From the NCBI GenBank assembly GCA_946614295.1, contig CAMOGT010000005.1:1-64000 (forward strand): a stretch of 64,000 bases of DNA, read 5' to 3'. The DNA is from an uncultured Bacteroidales bacterium (GTDB taxonomy: Bacteria; Bacteroidota; Bacteroidia; Bacteroidales; Paludibacteraceae). The position numbers were made by a program, and so were the translations under genes. Positions 17,201-24,107 of the stretch are shown in pieces. Position 1 is the stretch's first letter. The number at the start of each line of letters is the position of its first letter. The notes beneath the pieces are model-generated. The model had not been told where the DNA came from. It worked only from the letters and a program-made list of their open reading frames with translations, and searched no databases.

Positions 17201-17666
17201 CACCGAAGGTACCGCTCACCGTCTGGACACTCACACCGGCGGCACGGCCGTCCAGACTGCGGCTGATGTCCGCCATACCGTCCAGCTTCGTCTCGGAGGC
17301 GTCAATCTTTGTCGCTGCACCCGAGAATATACGTTTGTCTTGTGCGACCATTCCCGTTACAACCACCTCTTCAATCAGCTGGGTCTCTGCTTCGAGTTTG
17401 ACCTTCATGCCCGACTTGGCAGCTACCGTCTGAGTCTTGTAGCCCATGTAGGAAATCACCAGGTTCTTCTTACCTGCCGGCAAAGTCAACTCGAAATTAC
17501 CATCTAAATCTGTTGCTGTTCCCGTCGTCGTGCCTTCTACTATGACGCTTGCGCCTATCGCAGGCTCTCCCGTCTCGTCAAGCACTACGCCTGATACCCG
17601 GGTCTGAGCCATTACACTCAGAGGAAATAGGAACAGACAGACTAATGCAATGTAATAATGCTTCAT
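14265..17666 (-). CDS. SusC/RagA-family TonB-linked outer-membrane transporter (unknown substrate)
   Basis: The start was set at the ATG on 17666 (MKHYYIALVC), which gives a clean signal peptide ending SVMAQ and 1,133 residues; the longer frame runs into the promoter. Domains in order: carboxypeptidase-regulatory-like domain (about residues 25-100, GVVLDETGEPAIGASV), the EEVVVTGM linker, TonB plug (about 115-240, with RVRGATSIYGTSNPIWVVDG) and a long beta-barrel ending in FTLTFRLGF. It imports a ligand across the outer membrane with energy from TonB. Four genes of the same strand follow. The lack of a glycosidase or lyase and the presence of a metallohydrolase point away from a simple polysaccharide locus. 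Confidence 0.95.
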   Translation of the reverse strand: MKHYYIALVCLFLFPLSVMAQTRVSGVVLDETGEPAIGASVIVEGTTTGTATDLDGNFELTLPAGKKNLVISYMGYKTQTVAAKSGMKVKLEAETQLIEEVVVTGMVAQDKRIFSGAATKIDASETKLDGMADISRSLDGRAAGVSVQTVSGTFGAAPKIRVRGATSIYGTSNPIWVVDGVIMESTTNMGADDLSSGNAETLVSNAIAGLNPDDIESIQILKDGSATSIYGARAMSGVIVVTTKKGQAGKTKLNYTGEFTYRMKPLYSDYNVCNSQEQMAIYQELRDKGWLEASVLNNAKNSGIYGKMFHMIDTYDPETGKFELENNQSAFNDYLRQAEYRNTDWFNLLFNDNVMMNHSLSFSTGTDRARFYTSLSAMYDPGWYLKSSVQRYTGNVKASFELLPKPSKQSLTLSINTGGSYIRQEAPGSVNQTTDPVSGAISRDFDINPFSFAMNSSRALDPKATYRRNYCDFNIFDELNQNYIGLTQTDVKFQGELSWKPVKGLEVAGLASIRYHNDEIQHHVKDFSNQARAYRAGLGLDEGDVENDLIRDANEYLYTDPDVLGALPQTVLPNGGIFRDRFKRLLAVDLRASVSYNHGFANDGSEGEDHIVNFYAGVESNSTDRQVSEFEGWGYQYENGGIPSFDYKAFKQMKEEGTQYYVNSDYYDRNLAFFATATYSYQSRYSVTGTIRYEGSNKLGHSMKARWLPTWNVSGIWNADAEKFWRPTFGEWWTAASLKLSYSLTATRGPESVSNSLAIFQAYNPWRPLASVSETGIELVDLANSELTYEKKHEFNVGTHLGFVRNRINLDVDFFIRNNYDLIGPVQTAGVGGTITKYANDANMKSSGVEIALSTVNVDIKNFKWTSNIAFSHITNTITRLDSRDRAYTLLNGYGRQEGSPLYSLYSIRFAGLNEEGLPLFYSNKECTETYNPSNYGDINFQDYENLDYLKFEGTIDPTIDGGFSNEFTIFKNFKVGIFLTFRGGNVIRLNNLCNVYASEYNDLSANMREMKNRWIVAGDEAKTNIPTIASKRQFETIDGLRYAYSAYNYSDQRVAKGDFIRLKEVSLEYTFPQKWFEGQKAVSSFSAKLSGTNLALLYADKKLNGQDPEFYSSGGVSSPVPRQFTLTFRLGF

Positions 17667-17791
17667 TATCTTAAATGTTTTATATTTTACCTGATTTTCT
17701 TGCTCTTTTGGCCTCCCGGTTTCCTTACGCCCGTACACGTATTTATATATACGGAGTACGAATACGCACACGCGTAGCGCAAAAAAGCGTG

Positions 17792-17822
17792 CAAAGGTAA
17801 CACTTTTTTTTCAATTAACCAA
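17792..17822 (-). promoter_or_regulatory. promoter of the SusC-SusD-metallohydrolase operon
   Basis: On the minus strand TTG (17822-17820), a 20-base spacer and TACCTTTG (17799-17792) fit the Bacteroidota housekeeping promoter. It lies about 126 bases upstream of the chosen SusC start, leaving a long 5' leader. TTGGTTAATTG at the -33 region resembles half of the alginate-locus palindrome but is not symmetrical. Confidence 0.7.
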
Positions 17823-17861
17823 ATATTTTCGGGAAAAAATGCTGAATTTTTCGTTTTTGAC

Positions 17862-19136
17862 CTATTTGTATGTCAAAATGTAACGATTTTGGGTATCAAA
17901 GATGACATTTGCAACTTCAAAAAGCTTTTGAGGTGTCGTTTTTGCAATTTTAGCAAACGTATCCTGCCATTCCGGAGCTTCACCTCTATACAAAACCGAT
18001 TTCGCCATCGCCAAAGCGCTGTTTTCCTGGTTCTGCGCCGAGATAGCCAACTGGCCTCTCAACTGCTCCAACGCGTGCTTTACGGACGCCTCGCTCATCG
18101 GCTTCTCGCACAGTTTCTCCAACTCCTTTTGTACCAGTTCCAGACTATGCCCGTAATCCTCCGGATCGCACGCCCAATAGACACACCAGTAACCGGTGTC
18201 GGAGAGTGGCGTATAGGTGGACTCCACCGTATAGACCAGTCCGCGGGACTCCCGCAGACTCAGGTTGAGCCGGCTGTTGAGGCTGCCGCCGCCCAAGATA
18301 TTATTGAGCAGGAACATCGCCAACTGGTCTTCATGCCCGATTTCAAAGGCTCTTCCGCCCAACATCGCGTGGACCTGGTGGGTGTGTTTTTTGTAAGACC
18401 GCTCACGTTCACGAGCTGACAGACCGCTGGCGCTGACAGAACGCGTTGCTGACAGACCGCTCGTTTCACTCGCTGACAGACCGGCTGCGCCTGATAGATG
18501 TCCGAACTCCTTTTCCGCGAGACGGAAGATGCGTTCGGGTTTGATGTCTCCCTGACAGAAAACGACCATCCTTTCCGGTGTGTAGTGGGTTCTCATCCAT
18601 TCGAGCGGGTAGGAGGGTTTGGAAGAGATGTGCCGCAGCGTCTTTTTCGTGCCCAAGATCGGCAGCTCCAGACTGCTGCCGGCAAAAACGAGGCCCTCGA
18701 AATCGTCGTATATCAGTTCGCTCGGGGAGTCGTTGTAACTCTCTATCTCGTCCAGAATGACCATCCGTTCCTTGTCCGTCTCCTCTTTCTTGAACGCCGG
18801 TTCCAAAATCATCTCGGCGATCAGATGGAGCGTCAGCTGCACGTGCTCGCAGAGGATGGCGGCGTAGAAAGTCGTCTCCTCTTTGGTCGTATAGGCGTTG
18901 ATCTCTCCGCCGATACCTTCTATGGACTGGATGATCTGTCGCGCCGAATGGTGCGCCGTGCCTTTGAATACACAGTGCTCGATATAATGCGCCATGCCGT
19001 TCTCTTCGGGTGCTTCGTCCCGCGTACCCGCGCCCACCATCACACCCACGTACGCTACAGGAGAAGGCGTCCACCGGTGCACGATTTTGACGCCATTTGG
19101 CAAATTATGATAAAAAGTTTGTGTATTTTCTTGCAT
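17862..19136 (-). CDS. M16-family zinc metallopeptidase
   Basis: Inverzincin-type peptidase related to mitochondrial processing peptidase and PqqL/YmxG. The 424-residue protein has the inverted zinc motif HYIEH at residues 50-54 with the downstream glutamate in VILDEIESYND (about 130-132), and the C-terminal half-domain with GGGSLNSRLN and RGLVYTVESTYTPL. Residues 216-245 between the two halves form a low-complexity linker with repeated GLSA units encoded by a DNA repeat (18402-18491), absent from normal family members. The gene is monocistronic and divergent from tRNA-Leu, whose promoter overlaps its start codon. The natural substrate is not known. Confidence 0.93.
   Translation of the reverse strand: MQENTQTFYHNLPNGVKIVHRWTPSPVAYVGVMVGAGTRDEAPEENGMAHYIEHCVFKGTAHHSARQIIQSIEGIGGEINAYTTKEETTFYAAILCEHVQLTLHLIAEMILEPAFKKEETDKERMVILDEIESYNDSPSELIYDDFEGLVFAGSSLELPILGTKKTLRHISSKPSYPLEWMRTHYTPERMVVFCQGDIKPERIFRLAEKEFGHLSGAAGLSASETSGLSATRSVSASGLSARERERSYKKHTHQVHAMLGGRAFEIGHEDQLAMFLLNNILGGGSLNSRLNLSLRESRGLVYTVESTYTPLSDTGYWCVYWACDPEDYGHSLELVQKELEKLCEKPMSEASVKHALEQLRGQLAISAQNQENSALAMAKSVLYRGEAPEWQDTFAKIAKTTPQKLFEVANVIFDTQNRYILTYK
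18402..18491. repeat. in-frame repeat in the M16 peptidase gene
   Basis: Four imperfect units with core CTGACAGACCGCT or CTGACAGA on the plus strand encode repeated GLSA residues in the linker between the two peptidase halves. The same word, in its reverse complement (CTGTCAGC..AGCGGTCTGT), occurs twice inside the aminopeptidase P gene at 24,883-24,928. Confidence 0.8.
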
Positions 19137-19161
19137 AATTCAAAAAAAAGCAGTAATTTTG
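19131..19161 (+). promoter_or_regulatory. tRNA-Leu promoter
   Basis: TTG (19131-19133), a 20-base spacer and TAATTTTG (19154-19161) match the Bacteroidota consensus 46 bases before the tRNA. The -33 box abuts the start codon of the divergent M16 peptidase gene. Confidence 0.7.
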
Positions 19162-19207
19162 CACCCGCTAACGTTTAGAGTCTATGGCGGGCTCACTACG
19201 TTCGCCC

Positions 19208-19289
19208 GCGGCATTGGCGGAATTGGTAGACGCGCCAGACTTAGGATCTGGTTCCGCAAGGAGTGAAAGTTCGAGTCTTTTATGCCGCA
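19208..19289 (+). tRNA. tRNA-Leu (anticodon UAG)
   Basis: The acceptor stem pairs GCGGCAT (19208-19214) with ATGCCGC (19282-19288), discriminator A. The anticodon arm is CCAGA-CTTAGGA-TCTGG with anticodon TAG. A long variable arm (GTTCCGCAAGGAGTG) identifies a class II tRNA, and the T-loop is TTCGAGT with stem GAAAG/CTTTT. The CCA end is not fully encoded. It reads CUA and other CUN leucine codons. Confidence 0.95.
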
Positions 19290-19354
19290 CACATTCTTTT
19301 CTTGGCTTGATCTAAGCCGAATGACCCACTAATCACGCGGTTACCACCCGGTAA

Positions 19355-20194
19355 TCACCCCCTTTTAGAAGGTTTTGGGTCTGATTTTTCATGGCTTTTA
19401 GCCTGATTCCAGAGTGCGTCCATCTCGGCGAGGGTCATGTCTTTCAGTTCGCGGCCCTGCTCTTTGGCTTTCGCCTCGATGTAATTGAAGCGTTTGATGA
19501 ATTTGAGGTTCGTGCGCTCGAGGGCATTGTCTGGGCGGATCTTATAGAGCCGCGCGGCGTTGATGAGCGAGAAGAGCAAGTCGCCAAACTCCGCCTCTAC
19601 GGCAGATCCGCCAATCTTGGCGGATGACAGGTCTGCGGGCGTGTTGCGCAGTTCGGCTTCGAACTCGGCTATCTCCTCTTTCACCTTCTCCCAAACATCC
19701 TCGCGTTTCTCCCAGTCGAAACCGACATTCGCCACCTTGTCCTGGATGCGGTAGGCCTTCACGAGACTCGGCAGACTGTCGGGAATACCGCCCAAGACGG
19801 TTTTGTTGCCGCCTTTCTCCTTGAGTTTGACCTGCTCCCAGAGTTGGCTCACCTCCTCCGCGTTCTGTGCTGCGGCTTCGCCGTACACATGCGGGTGGCG
19901 GAAGATAAGTTTGTCGCAGAGCCTGTTGCACACATCGGCTATGTCAAAATCATTCGTTTCGGAGCCCATCTTGGAGTAGAAAACGACGTGGAGGAGGACG
20001 TCACCCAACTCCTTGCTGATCTCGTTCATGTCGCGGCGCGAGATGGCGGTGGCTAATTCGTAGGTCTCCTCGATGGTGTTCTGGCGGAGACTGTCGAAAG
20101 TCTGTTTGCGGTCCCACGGACATTTCTCCCTGAGGTCGTCCATGATATCCAAAAGCCGTCCGAACGCGGCTAATTGTTCTTCTCTTGTATGCAT
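19355..20194 (-). CDS. mazG: nucleoside triphosphate pyrophosphohydrolase MazG
   Basis: MazG hydrolyses NTPs and dNTPs to monophosphate and pyrophosphate, cleaning aberrant nucleotides. The 279-residue cytoplasmic protein has the N-terminal signature DIMDDLREKCPWDRKQTFDS and two MazG half-domains, each with acidic metal-binding helices: EETYELATAISRRD with KELGDVLLHVVFY, and EAEFGDLLFSLINAAR. It follows lpxH by 14 bases and probably shares the promoter at 21374-21404. Confidence 0.96.
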   Translation of the reverse strand: MHTREEQLAAFGRLLDIMDDLREKCPWDRKQTFDSLRQNTIEETYELATAISRRDMNEISKELGDVLLHVVFYSKMGSETNDFDIADVCNRLCDKLIFRHPHVYGEAAAQNAEEVSQLWEQVKLKEKGGNKTVLGGIPDSLPSLVKAYRIQDKVANVGFDWEKREDVWEKVKEEIAEFEAELRNTPADLSSAKIGGSAVEAEFGDLLFSLINAARLYKIRPDNALERTNLKFIKRFNYIEAKAKEQGRELKDMTLAEMDALWNQAKSHEKSDPKPSKRG

Positions 20195-20208
20195 ATACGA
20201 ATTACGAA

Positions 20209-20991
20209 TTAAAAATTATGCAGCGTCAACTGCCCTTTATTGTCCAGTTTGGCGTAGGTCCATTGCTGGAAGCAGTCGCCCAAAATCACCACGCGGCTGC
20301 CGGAGGCGATCTGCAGGTCGAGTTCTATATGCCGGTGCCCGAAGATATAGTAGTCGCGGTGGTTGCCCTGTTTCTCCTGGTCTTTGGCAAAAAGCACCAG
20401 TTCCTCCTTGTCCTCGCCTTTGTACGGACAGGGGTTGGCGATCTCCTTGAGTCGGCTCTTCTTCGCCCATCCGTAGCCGAACTTGTTGCCCCATGCGGGC
20501 GGTAGGCAGCGGAAGAGGAACTGCAGCGTCGGGTTGTTGAAAATCTTACGGAGCTGCATGAACCGCTTGATCTTCTTCATCACCGGTTTGGGGTAGAGGC
20601 TCTTCCAGTCGGAGGGCAGCAGTCCGTCGCCGTGGCTGAGGTACAGCGATTTGCCGTAACGGATGATGGTGCAGGGCTCGTAATGAATCTCCGCACCCGT
20701 CAGCTGCGCCAGACCGCCGAAGGTCCAGAGGTCGTGGTTGCCGATGAACATGTGTACGTGGATGCCCTGCTTCACCAGCTTGCGTATCTCTTTGCAGAAG
20801 GGGTGGAACTGCCGCTTCGACTTGTCGTGGATGAAATACTCCATCCAGAAATCGAACATGTCGCCTAACATGTAGATGGAGACGGCATCCTTGCTCATCT
20901 CCTCCAGAAGGTCAATCAGCTTCTTCTGGTGCGCCCAGCCTCTCTCAATCGCCAGACTGCCCAAATGTGCGTCGGATAAAAAGTAAATCAT
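20209..20991 (-). CDS. lpxH: UDP-2,3-diacylglucosamine diphosphatase (LpxH-type)
   Basis: LpxH cleaves UDP-2,3-diacylglucosamine to lipid X in lipid A synthesis at the cytoplasmic face of the inner membrane. The 260-residue protein shows the calcineurin-like metallophosphoesterase motifs in order: FLSDAHLG at the N-terminus, LGDMFDFW, GNHDLW, SHGDGLL and GHRHIELDLQ near the C-terminus. Its downstream neighbour is mazG and upstream is the DUF59 gene. Bacteroidota carry both LpxH and related phosphoesterases, so exact substrate assignment is by family resemblance. Confidence 0.88.
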   Translation of the reverse strand: MIYFLSDAHLGSLAIERGWAHQKKLIDLLEEMSKDAVSIYMLGDMFDFWMEYFIHDKSKRQFHPFCKEIRKLVKQGIHVHMFIGNHDLWTFGGLAQLTGAEIHYEPCTIIRYGKSLYLSHGDGLLPSDWKSLYPKPVMKKIKRFMQLRKIFNNPTLQFLFRCLPPAWGNKFGYGWAKKSRLKEIANPCPYKGEDKEELVLFAKDQEKQGNHRDYYIFGHRHIELDLQIASGSRVVILGDCFQQWTYAKLDNKGQLTLHNF

Positions 20992-21022
20992 TTATGATTT
21001 CAAATTTATGATTTCAAATTTA
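20992..21022. repeat. two-copy spacer repeat before lpxH
   Basis: Two tandem copies of TATGATTTCAAATT form the whole spacer between lpxH and the upstream DUF59 gene and touch the stop codon region of the latter. Same word family as 2,449-2,476. Confidence 0.55.
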
Positions 21023-21334
21023 CAAGAATCCTAACTCTAATTTGGCTTCTTCACTCATCATATCTTTGCTCCACTCGGGCTCAAAGACGATATTCACGTT
21101 CACATCCTTGATGCCCTCCACGGAGCCCACTTTCTGGCGTATGTCCTCTACGATAAAATCGCCCGCGGGACAGGACGGCGCGGTGAGCGTCATCGTAATC
21201 TCGCAGAGCCCGTCGTCTTTGATGTCTATGCCGTAAATCAACCCCAAGTCATACACGTTGACCGGTATCTCGGGGTCAAAAACGGTCTTGAGCATCTTTA
21301 AAATCTGTTCTTCTGTTTCTAAAAATTCGTTCAT
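21020..21334 (-). CDS. DUF59/MIP18-family iron-sulfur assembly protein (SufT-like)
   Basis: The 104-residue protein shows the family signature DPEIPVNVYDLGLIYGI near the N-terminus and TAPSCPAGDFIVEDI with the conserved cysteine in the middle. Members such as SufT and the PaaD/MIP18 group help mature iron-sulfur proteins. It is the first gene of a probable operon with lpxH and mazG, and is transcribed divergently from htpG. The exact client proteins are unknown. Confidence 0.9.
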   Translation of the reverse strand: MNEFLETEEQILKMLKTVFDPEIPVNVYDLGLIYGIDIKDDGLCEITMTLTAPSCPAGDFIVEDIRQKVGSVEGIKDVNVNIVFEPEWSKDMMSEEAKLELGFL

Positions 21335-21373
21335 TGTGTTACTTTGTCCGGTCTTTCAGCCGCAAAACGGCTG

Positions 21374-21404
21374 CAAAGGTACTGCTTTTTTTTGAAATAT
21401 GCAA
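21374..21404 (-). promoter_or_regulatory. promoter of the DUF59-lpxH-mazG operon
   Basis: On the minus strand TTG (21404-21402), a 20-base spacer and TACCTTTG (21381-21374) match the consensus. A small hairpin AGCCG-TTTTG-CGGCT follows in the leader before the start at 21334. A separate palindrome CTGCCATTTTGGCAG (21411-21425) lies upstream, between this promoter and htpG. Confidence 0.7.
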
Positions 21405-21486
21405 GGGTAACTGCCATTTTGGCAGATATTTTCCTGCTGGCACAGAAATTGAAGATACTTGTTCGGTATTTTAAATCAACACAGAT

Positions 21487-23448
21487 ATGAGTAAAGGTAA
21501 CATTGGGGTAACGAGCGATAATATCTTCCCCGTCATCAAGAAGTTTTTGTATTCCGACCATGAGATCTTCCTGCGTGAGCTGATCTCCAATGCCGTCGAT
21601 GCCACGACCAAGCTGAAAACCCTCTCGTCGGTAGGCGAGGTGAAGGGCGACCTGGGCGATACGCGCGTACGCGTGTCTATAAATAAGGAGAAGAAGACCC
21701 TCACGGTCTCCGACCACGGTATCGGCATGACCGCCGAGGAGGTGGACAAGTTCATCAACCAGATTGCTTTCTCCGGCGCCGAGGAGTTCGTCAACAAGTA
21801 CAAGGACAAGACGGAAGCCATCATCGGTCATTTCGGTCTCGGTTTCTATTCCGCCTTCATGGTTTCCAAGAAAGTGGAGATCTTCAGCCAGTCGTACAAA
21901 GAGGACGCGAAAGCTGTTCACTGGAGCTGCGAGGGCGACCCCGAATATACGATGGAGGACACCATCAAAGCCGAGCGCGGTACGGATATCGTCCTGCACA
22001 TAGACGACGAGTTCAGCCAGTATCTGGAGGACGCCACCATCGAGGGTTTGCTCCGCAAGTACTGCAAGTTCCTGCCCGTCGAGATCGCTTTCGGCAAGAA
22101 GAAAGAGTGGAAGGACGGCAAGGAGGTGGAACTCGACGAGGAGAATATCATCAATGATACCAACCCCGCCTGGACCCGCAAACCGTCGGAACTGAAGGAC
22201 GAGGACTACGACAAGTTCTACCACGAGCTCTATCCGACCCAGATGGACGAGCCGCTGTTCCATATCCACCTCAATGTGGACTACCCCTTCAACCTCACCG
22301 GTATCCTCTATTTCCCGAAGATCAAGTCCAACCTCGACGTACATCGCAACAAGATCCAACTCTATTGCAACCAGGTCTATGTGACCGACGAGGTGGAGAA
22401 CATCGTACCGGAGTACCTGACGCTGCTGCACGGCGTGATCGACAGCCCGGATATCCCGCTGAACGTCAGCCGTTCCTACCTCCAGAGCGACAACAACGTC
22501 AAGAAAATCTCCGGCTACATCACCAAGAAGGTAGCCGACAAACTTGCCGAGCTCTACAAAGCCGACAAGGACGAGTTCGCCAAGAAATGGGACGACATCA
22601 AGATGTTCATCCAGTTCGGTATGCTGACCGACGAGAAGTTCTACGAGAAGGCAAAGGATTTCGCCCTCCTCAAGAACCTGGACGGCAAGTACGCCACCTT
22701 GGAGGAATACAAGGCGCAGGTCAAGGACGCGCAGACCGACAAGGACGGCAACCTCGTGCTCCTCTACACCAACGACCCCGACGCGCACTACACCTATATC
22801 GAGCGCGCGAAAGCGAAGGGCTATGACGTCCTGCTGATGGACGGCGAACTGGACGTACACGCCATGTCGCAGGCGGAGCAGAAGAGCGAGGAAGGCAAGC
22901 TGCGGTTCGTGCGCATTGACTCCGACACCATCGAGAACCTCATCCGCAAGGAGGATACCGCCAAGGATACGTTTACTGACGAGCAGAAAGAGGGACTGCG
23001 CAAAGCGTTCGAGGGCTTGCTGCCGAGTGCCGAGGACAAACTCCGTTACTTCGTCACCTGCGAGGCTGCGGCTGCGGACGCACTGCCGGTCTTCCTGACC
23101 CAGAACGAGTTCATGCGCCGTATGAAAGAGATGTCCGCCCACCAGCAGGGCATGTCCTTCTACGGTCAGATGCCCGACCAGTACAACCTCGTTGTCAACA
23201 CCGCGCACCCGCTCATTCAGGAGCTCGTCAACAAAGAGACCTCCGAGCAGGTAGAGGAAGAGGTCGAGAAGAAAGCAGAGAAAGAAGGCGAGGAGCCTAA
23301 AAAAGAGACCGTCATCAAGACGGTCTGCAAGTTGGAGGGCGAAGATGAGCGCATCAAACAACTCATCGACATCGCGCTTCTGGCTTCCGGTCAACTCAAG
23401 GGCGAAGCACTCGCCAAGTTCGTCAACCGGTCGGTAGAACTGCTTTAA
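21487..23448 (+). CDS. htpG: molecular chaperone HtpG (Hsp90)
   Basis: HtpG is the bacterial Hsp90, a cytosolic ATP-dependent chaperone dimer. The 653-residue protein starts MSKGNIGVTSDNIFPVIKKF, with the GHKL ATPase motifs ELISNAVDATTKL (about residues 36-48), SDHGIGMTAEEV and GHFGLGFYSAFMV, the middle domain with LNVSRSYLQSD, and a C-terminal dimerisation domain with a short Lys/Glu-rich stretch near residue 595. No clear consensus promoter was found upstream, which would suit stress control. Its stop codon overlaps that of clpP on the other strand. Confidence 0.97.
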   Translation: MSKGNIGVTSDNIFPVIKKFLYSDHEIFLRELISNAVDATTKLKTLSSVGEVKGDLGDTRVRVSINKEKKTLTVSDHGIGMTAEEVDKFINQIAFSGAEEFVNKYKDKTEAIIGHFGLGFYSAFMVSKKVEIFSQSYKEDAKAVHWSCEGDPEYTMEDTIKAERGTDIVLHIDDEFSQYLEDATIEGLLRKYCKFLPVEIAFGKKKEWKDGKEVELDEENIINDTNPAWTRKPSELKDEDYDKFYHELYPTQMDEPLFHIHLNVDYPFNLTGILYFPKIKSNLDVHRNKIQLYCNQVYVTDEVENIVPEYLTLLHGVIDSPDIPLNVSRSYLQSDNNVKKISGYITKKVADKLAELYKADKDEFAKKWDDIKMFIQFGMLTDEKFYEKAKDFALLKNLDGKYATLEEYKAQVKDAQTDKDGNLVLLYTNDPDAHYTYIERAKAKGYDVLLMDGELDVHAMSQAEQKSEEGKLRFVRIDSDTIENLIRKEDTAKDTFTDEQKEGLRKAFEGLLPSAEDKLRYFVTCEAAAADALPVFLTQNEFMRRMKEMSAHQQGMSFYGQMPDQYNLVVNTAHPLIQELVNKETSEQVEEEVEKKAEKEGEEPKKETVIKTVCKLEGEDERIKQLIDIALLASGQLKGEALAKFVNRSVELL

Positions 23449-24044
23449 GCAATCACGGAGTCGAGGAAGCCCATCTTAATGGCTTCTTCGGCTTTCATCC
23501 ATTTGTCACGGTCGCAGAGCGCCTCGATCTCATCGATGCTCTGACCGCTGTTCTCAGCGAGGATCTTGTACAAATCCTGTTTCAGGCTTTCCATTTCTTT
23601 GAGGTGGATAGCCTGATCTTTGAATGTGGAGTATCCGATGCCGGAACTGGGCTGGTGGATCATGAACCGCGAGTAGGGCAGGGCGGTACGGTGACCTTTC
23701 TCGCCGCTCGAGGCAATCACGGCGCCCATCGACGCCGCCAGACCCAAGACGGTCGTATAGACCGGCGATTTGATGAACCGCATCACGGAAATCAGCTCCA
23801 GACCCGAATAGACCTCGCCGCCCTGCGAGTTGATGTACAGGTTGATCGGGTCGTGGTTCACGGAGTCGAGGAACAGCAGCTGGGCTACCAGTGTGTCCAT
23901 GTTATCGCCTACCACCTCTCCGCTCAGGAATAGGATCCGGTCCATCATCAACCGGCTGAATACATCCAGTTGGGTGATATTCAACTGCCGCTCCTCAATA
24001 ATGTACGGGTTGAATAATCGGTTGTCAATCTTGTTCTCTTTCAT
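23445..24044 (-). CDS. clpP: ATP-dependent Clp protease proteolytic subunit
   Basis: ClpP forms the tetradecameric serine protease barrel fed by ClpX/ClpA-type ATPases. The 199-residue protein carries the catalytic triad: Ser in LGLAASMGAVIAS, His in FMIHQPSSGIG and Asp in ALCDRDKWM, plus the oxyanion-region SQGGEVYSGL. The N-terminus (NPYIIEERQLNI) is shorter than that of the ClpP usually found beside clpX, and no clpX is adjacent, so this may be a second paralogue. It lies 56 bases downstream of the aminopeptidase P gene on the same strand and is probably co-transcribed with it. Confidence 0.94.
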   Translation of the reverse strand: MKENKIDNRLFNPYIIEERQLNITQLDVFSRLMMDRILFLSGEVVGDNMDTLVAQLLFLDSVNHDPINLYINSQGGEVYSGLELISVMRFIKSPVYTTVLGLAASMGAVIASSGEKGHRTALPYSRFMIHQPSSGIGYSTFKDQAIHLKEMESLKQDLYKILAENSGQSIDEIEALCDRDKWMKAEEAIKMGFLDSVIA

Positions 24045-24047
24045 ATA

Positions 24048-24107
24048 AATCCTAAATCTTAAATCTTAAATCTTAAATCCTAAATCTTAAATCCTAAATC
24101 TTAAACC
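24048..24107. repeat. tandem octamer repeat between aminopeptidase P gene and clpP
   Basis: About seven units of TAAATCTTAAATCC/T in a row fill the spacer and reach the last codons of the aminopeptidase P gene. The array is a short tandem repeat with no dyad symmetry and is not CRISPR-like. Confidence 0.75.

Noticed and set aside
14265..17771. Longer SusC frame starting at 17771
   Set aside because: The extension has no signal-peptide character and reaches nearly to the -7 box; the ATG at 17666 gives a standard signal peptide.
17811..17824. Third copy of the alginate GntR palindrome before the minus-strand SusC
   Set aside because: Only a half-site (TTGGTTAATTG) is present and symmetry is lost, so it was not called an operator.
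21440..21486. Consensus promoter for htpG
   Set aside because: No TAnnTTTG with a TTG at the right distance was found, so none was annotated.
21331..23394. Open frame of 687 codons antisense to htpG
   Set aside because: It is a shadow of the strongly biased htpG coding sequence: low-complexity Leu/Val/Arg-rich product, no domain, while the plus-strand frame is a full HtpG.
24048..24107. Possible CRISPR-like array
   Set aside because: Units are about eight bases with no unique spacers; it is a simple tandem repeat.
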